NCBI RefSeq assembly: GCF_001610895.1
Contig: NZ_CP011273.1
Span: forward strand, 4,464,001-4,528,000
DNA from: Planctomyces sp. SH-PL62
GTDB taxonomy: Bacteria; Planctomycetota; Planctomycetia; Isosphaerales; Isosphaeraceae
Length of the DNA stretch: 64,000 bases
Reading direction: 5' to 3'
Both the position numbers and the translations under genes were made by a program. Under the pieces are notes generated by a model. It was not told the DNA's origin and searched no databases. It saw nothing but the letters and a program-made list of their open reading frames with translations. Numbering within the stretch: the first letter of the stretch is position 1; each line of letters begins with the position of its first letter. Below, in pieces: positions 48,705-56,687 of the stretch.

Positions 48705-50222
48705 TCAGGACCTCCCTCCGGGGGCCGCCTGCGCCGACGCGCGGAGGGGGTCCACCGGCGGCGAGCCTTGCAGGACCCAGGTGTCCTTCGTGCCTCCGCC
48801 TTGCGAGCTGTTGACGACGAGACTTCCTTCGGGGAGCGCCACGCGGGTCAGACCGCCGGGCAGCACGGACACGTCCTCGCCATAGAGGACGAACGGCCGA
48901 AGGTCGACGTGACGGCCGTCGAGGCGGCCGTCGACGAAAGTCGGGTGTCGGCTGAGTTGAATGGTGGGCTGCGCGATGTAACCGCGAGGGTCGTCCTCGA
49001 TCTTGCGGCGGAACTCGTCACGCTGGGCCTTCGTCGACGCCGGACCGATGAGCATGCCGTAGCCCCCCGACCCGTCGACCGCCTTGACCACCAGCGACTC
49101 CAGGTTCTCCAGGATGTGCTGGCGGTGCGAGGAGATGAGCGGGCGGTAGGTCTCGACGTTGTTCAGGATCGGCTGCTCGTTCAAATAATACTTGATGATG
49201 TCGGGGACGAATGGGTAGATCCCCTTGTCGTCGGCTACGCCGGTCCCCAGTGAGTTCGCGAGCCCGATGTTCCCGGCGCGGTAGGCGCCCATGAGGCCGG
49301 CGACACCGAGGATGCCATCAGGGCGGAACGAGAGTGGATCGAGGAATTCGTCGTCGATCCGGCGGTAGATCACATCCACCCGCTCCAGACCCCTCGTCGT
49401 GCGGCGGAAGATCTGGCCCCGGTCGAGGACGAGGTCGCGGCCTTCGACCAAGTCGACGCCCATATGTCGAGCGAGAAAGCTGTGCTCGTAATAGGCCGAG
49501 TTGAACATGCCGGGCGTCAGGACGACCACTGTGGGATCGTCGCAGCCGTCGGGGGCGATGTAGCGGAGGACCGAGAGGAGCCTATCCGTGTAATCGTCGA
49601 CCGGCCGGACGTTGTACTGCTCGAACAGAAAGGGGAAGACCTGCTTCATCACCTGCCGGTTCTTGAGCACGTAGCTGGCGCCCGAGGGGGTGCGGCAGTT
49701 GTCTTCAAGGACGAGATACTCGCCCGTCGCGTCTCGGATCAGATCGATCCCGGAGACGTGCATGTAGATGTCTTTGGGAACCCGAAGTCCCAGGCAGCCT
49801 CGGCGGTAGCCGGAAGCGCCGAAGATCAGTTCGGCGGGGATCACTCGATCCTTGAGGATCGAACGATTGTGGTAGATGTCGCGTATGAAGAGGTTGAGGG
49901 CGCGGACGCGCTGCTTCAGGCCACGCTCGATTCGGTCCCACTCGGGGGCGGAGACGAGGCGGGGGATTGGATCGAACGGAATGATCTGCTCCACCCCCTG
50001 TTCTCGTCCGTAGACCGTGAACGTGATCCCCTGGTTCCGCATCGTGAGATCGGCCATCTTGTTTCGGCGCTCGATCTCGGCGGGGCCCAGGTCGATCAGT
50101 CGATCGTGGAGGGGTGCGTAATGCGGCCGAGGTGTGCGGTCCAGGCCAAACATCTCGTCATAGGCCGCGACGTTGTAGCCGCTGAACAACGCAGCGCTTT
50201 CATCCGAATGGGTCGCTTGCAT
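48705..50222 (-). CDS. Circularly permuted type 2 ATP-grasp protein (DUF404/DUF407)
   Basis: 505 residues. Family motifs: GYNVAAYDEMF at the start, ITFTVYGREQGVEQIIPFD, the ATP-grasp parts GEYLVLEDNCRTPSGASYV and LVVKAVDGSGGYGML, and VNSSQGGGTKDTWVL at the end. ATP-dependent ligation is the expected chemistry. First gene of the three-gene operon. Its upstream region is shared with the divergent plus-strand operon. Confidence 0.93.
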   Translation of the reverse strand: MQATHSDESAALFSGYNVAAYDEMFGLDRTPRPHYAPLHDRLIDLGPAEIERRNKMADLTMRNQGITFTVYGREQGVEQIIPFDPIPRLVSAPEWDRIERGLKQRVRALNLFIRDIYHNRSILKDRVIPAELIFGASGYRRGCLGLRVPKDIYMHVSGIDLIRDATGEYLVLEDNCRTPSGASYVLKNRQVMKQVFPFLFEQYNVRPVDDYTDRLLSVLRYIAPDGCDDPTVVVLTPGMFNSAYYEHSFLARHMGVDLVEGRDLVLDRGQIFRRTTRGLERVDVIYRRIDDEFLDPLSFRPDGILGVAGLMGAYRAGNIGLANSLGTGVADDKGIYPFVPDIIKYYLNEQPILNNVETYRPLISSHRQHILENLESLVVKAVDGSGGYGMLIGPASTKAQRDEFRRKIEDDPRGYIAQPTIQLSRHPTFVDGRLDGRHVDLRPFVLYGEDVSVLPGGLTRVALPEGSLVVNSSQGGGTKDTWVLQGSPPVDPLRASAQAAPGGRS

Positions 50223-50502
50223 GGGCAGCTATCGGTGCAGCGGGTGTGCGCAGATTCGACCACCCCACGAACCGAAGGCGCGTGGGAACGGGATTTGGCC
50301 GAGGGGAGAGGTGGTGCGTGGGGGGCGTCCTCGGCGGACCGGGCGCCCTCGGCGACCCACGCATCACCCTTTTAGCAGGAAGGGCCGACTCTGAACAGCC
50401 GGAAGCGGTACGGACCGAGGCGCTCGTGCGGGATCGGTCGTCGCGAAACCGGGAAAAAAGGCGATCGCCCCGATTCATTTCGTGGGAGGGATGTTTAGAA
50501 TC
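50223..50502. promoter_or_regulatory. Divergent upstream region of ATP-grasp and prenyltransferase-repeat operons
   Basis: 280 bases must hold promoters for both operons. A 10-bp palindrome GGCGATCGCC lies at 50460-50469 directly after AAAAAA, and GGGAGGG at 50484-50490 is the ribosome binding site of the plus-strand operon. No confident promoter hexamers were found. Confidence 0.4.
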
Positions 50503-52182
50503 ATGAAACGACCTCTCCCGCCGACTCGGCGCCCGATCAACGGTCCTTCGGTGACGCCTATGTTCACGAAGCTCCGCCTCGTTATCGTCGTTCTTGCGTG
50601 GTCCGCGATCCCGGCTCTGGCCCTGATCGCGACGGCGACCGCGCGCGCCCAACAGCAGGAGCAGGCCGTGCTGGCGGGCGCGCAGTATCTGCGCAACGCT
50701 TACGCGGGCAAGCAGGTCGGCGAGACGGCGATGATCGCGCTGGGGCTCCTCAAGGCCGACGTCCCCGCCAGCGATCCGGCCGTCGTCGCCTGCCTGGCGA
50801 AGATCCGCACCCGGTTCGTGAGCGGCGGCTACAATCCCGAGCGCATGTCCGGTTACGACGTGTACGAAGCGGCCGTCGTCGCGCTCGCCCTGGCGAACCT
50901 CGATTCGTCCGACCGGGGCAGCCTGTTGGACGCCGTCGCCGCCCACCTGATGAGGAAGCAGAAGGCCAACGGGAGCTGGGATTACGACCCCCGCCCCCAC
51001 GGCGATACGTCGATCTCGCAGTACGCGATCCTCGGCCTCTGGGAATGCGCGAACACCGGCGTGGAGATCCCCCCCTCGGTCTGGGATCGCGCCGCGCAGT
51101 GGTACATGTCGACGCAAAGCTCGGCCGGGAGCTGGAACTACCACCGCGACGAGGGAGATCCCGAGACGATCTCGATGACCGCCGCGGGCGTGGGGAGCCT
51201 CCTGATCTGCCGTCGGCAGCTCCAGGAGTACCGCAGCTTCCAGAAGGAGCTCAACCCCTATCTGGCCCCCGTGCAGGATAGCGGGCCGAAGGGGGATTAC
51301 AGGCCGACCGCGACCCCCGCGTCGATCGACGCGGCGGTCGCCCGGGGCATGGCCTGGATCGGCCCCCGCTTCAACACGGCCGACGTCAGGATCTTCGGCA
51401 AATCCATCTTCTACGGCCTGTACGGCATCGAACGGATCGGGGCCCTGGCCGACCGTCAGGCGATCGGCCGGGTCGACTGGTTCGAGAAGGGGGGCGCGTT
51501 CATCCGGTCGAGCCAGCGTCCCGACGGTTCGTGGGCCTTCTCCCCCTACTCCGACGACGTGACCTCCGTCTGGGCGATCCTCTTCCTGACGCGCTCGACC
51601 AAGAAGTCGATCCAGCGGGCGGACGTGAGGAAGCTCGGGGCGGGCACGCTGCTCGGCGGTCGCTACCTGCCGAGCGACCTGACCACGATGACGGTCGCCG
51701 GCGGCCGGATCATCAGCCGACCGATGAACGGGGCCGTCGAGGGGATGCTCGACGTGCTGGAAGACCCCCGGATCGAGAACGCCGACACGGCCGTCGCGGG
51801 CATCCTCGACCGCTACCAGAAACAAGGCCCGGCGGCGATCAAGCCCCACAAGGATCGCTTCCGGCGGATGCTCCGCAGCCGCGACCCCGGGCTCCGCGCG
51901 GTCGCCGCCTGGGCGCTCGGCCGGGCCGGCGACCTCGACGCTGCGCCCGACCTGATCGCCGCCCTGGAAGACGCCGACGAGCGGGTCGTGGCCACGGCCC
52001 GCCAGAGCCTGCAACTCATCGGCCGCTGGATCGACGGCCCCGGCCCCGATCCCGGCGCGACGGCCGAACAGAAGCGCGTCGCGGCGGCGGCCTGGAAGGC
52101 GTGGTACGAGGCCGTCCGGCCGCTCGACCCTTCCGCGAGCGACGCAGCGACGGCGGCCGGGCCGGGGAGGGCCGAGCCTTGA
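50503..52182 (+). CDS. Secreted prenyltransferase/squalene-oxidase-repeat protein with HEAT-like tail
   Basis: About 559 residues from the ATG at 50503, with GGGAGGG upstream; ATGs at 50491 or 50560 are alternatives. The N-terminal helix (LVIVVLAWSAIPALALIATA) is a signal peptide or anchor. Residues 60-400 form an alpha/alpha-barrel with QW-like motifs (KQKANGSWDYDP, AGSWNYHRDEGD, RPDGSWAFSPYSDDVTSVW). The squalene-hopene-cyclase DxDD catalytic motif is not seen, so it is probably a binding domain, not a cyclase. The C-terminus has HEAT-like helices (LRAVAAWALGRAGDLDAAPD). First gene of a five-gene operon. Confidence 0.85.
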   Translation: MKRPLPPTRRPINGPSVTPMFTKLRLVIVVLAWSAIPALALIATATARAQQQEQAVLAGAQYLRNAYAGKQVGETAMIALGLLKADVPASDPAVVACLAKIRTRFVSGGYNPERMSGYDVYEAAVVALALANLDSSDRGSLLDAVAAHLMRKQKANGSWDYDPRPHGDTSISQYAILGLWECANTGVEIPPSVWDRAAQWYMSTQSSAGSWNYHRDEGDPETISMTAAGVGSLLICRRQLQEYRSFQKELNPYLAPVQDSGPKGDYRPTATPASIDAAVARGMAWIGPRFNTADVRIFGKSIFYGLYGIERIGALADRQAIGRVDWFEKGGAFIRSSQRPDGSWAFSPYSDDVTSVWAILFLTRSTKKSIQRADVRKLGAGTLLGGRYLPSDLTTMTVAGGRIISRPMNGAVEGMLDVLEDPRIENADTAVAGILDRYQKQGPAAIKPHKDRFRRMLRSRDPGLRAVAAWALGRAGDLDAAPDLIAALEDADERVVATARQSLQLIGRWIDGPGPDPGATAEQKRVAAAAWKAWYEAVRPLDPSASDAATAAGPGRAEP

Positions 52183-53138
52183 GCGTCTCCGCCCCCCCCG
52201 CCGAAGCGAGACCGATCGCGAAGACGCCCGACCGCGACCCCCGCGTCCTGGGCGAGTCGCGGTATGACCGGGTGACGTCGTTCCTCATGGCCGTCGTCCT
52301 GGGGGCGATGCTCGTGGTCGGCTGGCTGGCGCTGATCTTCGTCTGCACGCAGGACTTCGCATCGCGGGTCACGTCCCCTCTCGAGATCGTCGAGGTCTTC
52401 GGCGGGGGGGGCGGTACGCCCGACGGCGTCCCCGGCTCGACCGAGAAGATCGACGTGGCGGGCGCCGACGCCGCGCCCCAGGCGTCCAACAACGAGGAAG
52501 TCCCCGGAGAGTTCGAACAGCCTTCCGTCCAGTCGACCCCCGGCGCGATGCTCGACGCGGCGCTGGAGGCCGGTCGAGACATCGCCGAGATGGACGTCGG
52601 CCCGGCGATGCCCAACGGCGGCGCCGTGGCGACCGGGCGCCGGGCCTCCAAGCTGGGCTCCGGAGGGCCGGGACTGGGCTTCGGCCCCGGCGACGGCGGC
52701 GTCAGCCGCGAGAACCGCTGGAGCATCCTCTACCCCGATGGCCAGAGGCCCGAGGAGTACGCCCGCGAATTGGACGCCCTGGGGGTGGAACTCGCCGTGG
52801 TGGGGGGGAAGGACCAGCTCATCTACGCCTCCAACTTCTCCAGCCCGAATCCGACCCGTCGCAACGGCGGAAGCGGCGGCGAAGGTCGGCTGTATTTCAT
52901 CTGGGAGGGTCGCGCCCGCAAGGCCTCGGACATCGTCTTGCTCCGCAAGGCGGGGATCGAGGTGGGCGAGGGGACGGTCTTCCAGTTCTACCCCCCCGAG
53001 GTCGAGAATCGGCTCGCCGACCTGGAGATTCGCTACCGCGGGAGGTCGCCCGCCGAGATCCGGGTGACCCGGTTCGCCGTCGTGCCCAGGGGTAACGGCT
53101 ACGATTTCAAGGTGGTCGCCCAGGAGACCCTCCGATGA
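52179..53138 (+). CDS. Single-pass envelope protein of unknown function
   Basis: 319 residues from a TTG that overlaps the previous stop (TTGA), with GGAGG upstream. A cytoplasmic N-terminus is followed by one membrane helix (SFLMAVVLGAMLVVGWLALIF), then a low-complexity Gly/Pro/Ala linker with GGGGG and a C-terminal domain of about 130 residues (NRWSILYPDGQRPEEYAREL; GRARKASDIVLLRKAGIEVG; FQFYPPEVENRLADLE). The architecture is reminiscent of TonB/biopolymer-transport-like proteins, but no family motif was recognised. Confidence 0.72.
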   Translation: MSVSAPPAEARPIAKTPDRDPRVLGESRYDRVTSFLMAVVLGAMLVVGWLALIFVCTQDFASRVTSPLEIVEVFGGGGGTPDGVPGSTEKIDVAGADAAPQASNNEEVPGEFEQPSVQSTPGAMLDAALEAGRDIAEMDVGPAMPNGGAVATGRRASKLGSGGPGLGFGPGDGGVSRENRWSILYPDGQRPEEYARELDALGVELAVVGGKDQLIYASNFSSPNPTRRNGGSGGEGRLYFIWEGRARKASDIVLLRKAGIEVGEGTVFQFYPPEVENRLADLEIRYRGRSPAEIRVTRFAVVPRGNGYDFKVVAQETLR

Positions 53139-53174
53139 ACCCCCACGTCCCTCACCGGAGCCTCGCGACGCCCC

Positions 53175-56100
53175 ATGGCCACGCTTGAGATCCACGACGC
53201 CGAGGGCCGGGTCCGCTTCGTCGAACTGGATCGGGACCATCCCGTCCTCTTCGGCTCGGGGGCCGCGTGCGACATCGTCCTGGACGGCGAGGGCATCCTC
53301 CCCGTCCACGGGCGAATCCGCTGGCGTGGCCGTCGATTCAAGGTCGACGCTTCTCCCGACGCCGAATTCCTGGAAGTCAACGGCCGCAAGATCGTCTCCT
53401 CCAGCCTGCGTCAGGGGGACGAGCTGACCGTAGGCCCCTGCCGGATCTTCGTGATTCGGCTCGACGCCGCCACCCCCGAGCCCCGCGCCGACCGCGTCCG
53501 GAAACGCCCGGCGAAGCCCGTCGCGGACGAAGCGACGAAGGTGCTCCAGGGACCTCCGACCGGCTCCTCGGTCGAGTCCGCGGTAGTGGCGGCCCCTTCG
53601 CGCCGGGTTTCGGCGTTCGAGCGGGACGATCTCCTCGCCGCGCTCGACCTGAACGCGCCGTCGAACGAACCTTCGCCGGTCGTCGGCTCGTACGGAGCCC
53701 CGCGTAGCACTGCCAAGAAAAAACCGGGACTTCTCGCCCGGCTCCGCCAGCGCTGGCGCGGGGTGAGGGAGTCGGAAGACGCTCCAGGCCGCGAGGTGAT
53801 CGCGAAATCGCCGACGGTCCTGGCGCTGGCCGGCCTGCTCGGCCTCCTGATCGCGATGGGGTTCTGGCTGAACGCGATCATCGCCCGTTCGATCGCGTCG
53901 CGGACCTACAACCATGCGATCGAGCTGCTGGAGGACGGCGACAATCCCACCGCCATCCGCGAATTCGACGCCTTCCTGGCCGCGAACCCCGACGACGCGA
54001 GGTCCGGCAAGGCCCGCACCCTGCGGGCGCTGGCGAACGTGCGTCAGTACATCACGATCTCGGGGGCGACGTGGTCGCGGGCGCTCGAGGCGGCGGGGGA
54101 GATGGTCGAGACGACGGGAGACCTCCCCGAATTCCGCGACGAGAAGTCGGAGCTGGGCGACCTCGCCATCCGGATCGGCGAGGGCCTGGCCGACCGGGCG
54201 AAGCGGACGGCCGATCCCAAATCGCTGGCCGAGGCGGAATCTGCCGTCTCGCTCCATGCGCGGATCGCCGGCGAGTCGGCCCCCGCCTTCCTCACGAAGT
54301 CCCGACTCCCCGGGCTGATCAACGAGGCGAAGGCCGCCATCCGCAAGGTCGAGGCCCGCGCGGCGGCGCTCGCGGCGATGGATCGGGCCATCGAGCGAAA
54401 TTCGGCGTCGCAGGTTTACAAGGCGCGAGACGTGTTGTTGCTCTCGTACGCCGACCTTTCGAAAGACCCGGCGATCGTCGAGCGGATGGTCCGCGCCAAT
54501 GACCTCATGAAGCAGGCGGCGAAGGTCGATCCTTCGCGTCGTCCGGCGGAGTCCTCCGAACGTCCCGACCCCCTCGGCCCCCCCACGTCCCTGGTGGCGC
54601 GGTCGCGAATCGAAGCGGCTCCGACGTCCCCCGCCCCGGACGGCGTGGCCTACGTCCTCGCCGACGGGGCGGCCTATGCGATCGACGCCCAGTCGGGTGC
54701 GCCGCTCTGGCGGACCTCGGTCGGCCTCGCCTGCACCATCGTCCCGACGCCCGTACCGGGCGATCCGAGCGTGCTCACGTTCGACGCTCGCCACAACGAC
54801 CTCTGCCGTCGCGACGTCCGGACCGGCCGCCTGATCTGGCGCCAGGAACTCGGGGAGGCGGTCGACGCCACCCCGCTGGTCGTCGGCGGTCAGGTCTACC
54901 AGACGCTCCCCGCCGGGAGGCTGCTGGTGCTCAGCCTGGAGACGGGGGAGGTGCAGGCCGCGGTCGACCTCGGCTTCCCCGTCACTCGGACTCCCGTGGG
55001 GGACGAATCCGGTCGGTTCCTCTACCTCATGGGGCGGAAGGATTGCCTGTTCGTGATCGCTCGCGATCCCCTCGCCTGCGTCGACGTGCAGTATCTCGGC
55101 CACGCCGAGGGATCGATCCCCTGCCCCCCCGCACGCCTGGGCCGTTTCCTGGTCGTGGCGGAGAACGACCGGATCGGCGACGGCCGGTGGCGGGTACTTG
55201 TGCTGGACGAGGACGGGGCCAAACCCCGAGCCGTGCAGACGATCGATGTGCCGGGGTGGACCTGGGACGCGCCGCCGACCTCGGGCTCGTCGATCTGGGC
55301 GATCAGCGACCGCGGCGGGATCGAGGTGTTCGCGGCGGGCGACTACGCGAGCGCGAACCCGTTCCGATCGCTCGCCAAACTGACTCCCGACGCCACGACC
55401 TCCGGACCGAGCTTCGGCCTGGCCCCCACCGATCGCGAGATCTGGATCGCGTCCGCTCGGCCCGGCCGCTACGACCTCGACGTCGAAGGGGGCCGCCTGG
55501 CGAGCCGGTTCATGCTCGGCGACCTGGGAGCGGCGGTCGCTCCGATCCAGGCCGTCGGCCGTCGACGCGTCCTCTCCTTCCAGTCGCCAGGAGGCGGCGT
55601 CCGGCTGCGAGGCGTCGACCCGTCGACCGGCCGCATCGACTGGGAGACCGTCGTGGGGGCGCCCTGGCCCACCCCCCTCGTCCCCGGAGCGGACGGCGAA
55701 TCCCTCGCCGGCGTCGATCAGGCGGGGCGTCGACTTCTCCTCCCGCGTTCGGAACTGGGGCGAGGCGGGTTCGTCACGACGCTGCTTCCCAGACCCGGCG
55801 ATCCGCACGCCCCGGACGGCTTCCTTCGCAACCTCTCGCGCGAGGGGAAGGAACTTTCGCTGATCGTCCCCGGTCGGGGCGGACGAGAGGTCTGGGCGGA
55901 AGACGCCGAGGCCTCCGGCGGCTGGACGCGTTCGGAACTCCCTTCCACCCTGGCGGCGGCTCCCCTGCCCTGGAGCGAAGGGTTGCTCATCCCCGGCGAG
56001 GACGGCCGGGCCTATCTCATCGACCCGACGTCCGGCCGGTCGATCGCCGAGCCGCTCGTGCCGCAATTCGAGCGCGACCGGATCGGGCGATGGCTGGCGC

Positions 56101-56687
56101 CGGCCGCGCTGGACGGCGAATCGGTCATCCTGGCGGACGACGCGGGCCGGGTGCGTCGACTCACCGTCAAACCGGCCCCAGACCGCCGCATTCTCGTCGA
56201 GGCGGAAGCGACGTTGGACCAGCCGATCCTCGCCGATCCGGCCTGCACGCGCGCGGCCGTGGTGCTGGCGATGTCCGACGGCTCCGTCCGCTCGATCGCC
56301 GCCCGGGACCTCAGCCCGGTCGGCTCCTGGAAGCTCGACGCGCCGCTGGTCGGCGAGCCTCGCGCGATCGAAGGTCGCGTCGCGGTGTTCGATGCGTCCG
56401 GGGGCGTCTCGCTGTTCAATCCCGACGGCCGCCGCGCGTGGACCTCTTCGCTGGGCGTCCCGGCGGTCGGCACGCCGCTGATCCGAAAGGACGTCCTCTG
56501 GGTCCTGGACCGCGAGGGCCGGGCGCGGGGGCTGGCCGTCGCCGACGGCCGCGAGGTCGCGTCGATCGACCTGGAAGCCCTCCCGGTCGGGGGCCTGATC
56601 GCCGTCGGTTCGGACGTGCTGGCCCCGACCGGCCGCGGCGTCCTCCAGCCGATCACACTGGAAAACGCCGGGGGGCCGCCGCCATGA
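53175..56687 (+). CDS. FHA - transmembrane - TPR-like - PQQ beta-propeller protein
   Basis: 1170 residues. Residues 1-97 form an FHA domain (HPVLFGSGAACDIVL, VHGRIRWRGRRFKVDA, NGRKIVSSSLRQGDELTVG), which binds phosphothreonine. A basic linker leads to one membrane helix near 214-236 (LALAGLLGLLIAMGFWLNAI), then a TPR-like helical region to about 430. From 470 to the end there are PQQ/WD-like repeats (GAPLWRTSVG, GRLIWRQELGEAVDATPLVV, GRIDWETVVGAPWPTPLV). The FHA part should lie in the cytoplasm and the propeller outside, linking kinase signalling to an envelope complex. Confidence 0.88.
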   Translation: MATLEIHDAEGRVRFVELDRDHPVLFGSGAACDIVLDGEGILPVHGRIRWRGRRFKVDASPDAEFLEVNGRKIVSSSLRQGDELTVGPCRIFVIRLDAATPEPRADRVRKRPAKPVADEATKVLQGPPTGSSVESAVVAAPSRRVSAFERDDLLAALDLNAPSNEPSPVVGSYGAPRSTAKKKPGLLARLRQRWRGVRESEDAPGREVIAKSPTVLALAGLLGLLIAMGFWLNAIIARSIASRTYNHAIELLEDGDNPTAIREFDAFLAANPDDARSGKARTLRALANVRQYITISGATWSRALEAAGEMVETTGDLPEFRDEKSELGDLAIRIGEGLADRAKRTADPKSLAEAESAVSLHARIAGESAPAFLTKSRLPGLINEAKAAIRKVEARAAALAAMDRAIERNSASQVYKARDVLLLSYADLSKDPAIVERMVRANDLMKQAAKVDPSRRPAESSERPDPLGPPTSLVARSRIEAAPTSPAPDGVAYVLADGAAYAIDAQSGAPLWRTSVGLACTIVPTPVPGDPSVLTFDARHNDLCRRDVRTGRLIWRQELGEAVDATPLVVGGQVYQTLPAGRLLVLSLETGEVQAAVDLGFPVTRTPVGDESGRFLYLMGRKDCLFVIARDPLACVDVQYLGHAEGSIPCPPARLGRFLVVAENDRIGDGRWRVLVLDEDGAKPRAVQTIDVPGWTWDAPPTSGSSIWAISDRGGIEVFAAGDYASANPFRSLAKLTPDATTSGPSFGLAPTDREIWIASARPGRYDLDVEGGRLASRFMLGDLGAAVAPIQAVGRRRVLSFQSPGGGVRLRGVDPSTGRIDWETVVGAPWPTPLVPGADGESLAGVDQAGRRLLLPRSELGRGGFVTTLLPRPGDPHAPDGFLRNLSREGKELSLIVPGRGGREVWAEDAEASGGWTRSELPSTLAAAPLPWSEGLLIPGEDGRAYLIDPTSGRSIAEPLVPQFERDRIGRWLAPAALDGESVILADDAGRVRRLTVKPAPDRRILVEAEATLDQPILADPACTRAAVVLAMSDGSVRSIAARDLSPVGSWKLDAPLVGEPRAIEGRVAVFDASGGVSLFNPDGRRAWTSSLGVPAVGTPLIRKDVLWVLDREGRARGLAVADGREVASIDLEALPVGGLIAVGSDVLAPTGRGVLQPITLENAGGPPP

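Noticed and set aside
50503-52182. Squalene-hopene cyclase
   Set aside because: QW-like repeats are present but the DxDD catalytic motif is not seen and the chain is secreted; called a repeat protein instead.
51813-56066. A 1417-codon minus-strand frame
   Set aside because: Shadow of the plus-strand prenyltransferase-repeat and FHA-propeller genes, with repetitive Arg/Gly/Val composition and no motif.
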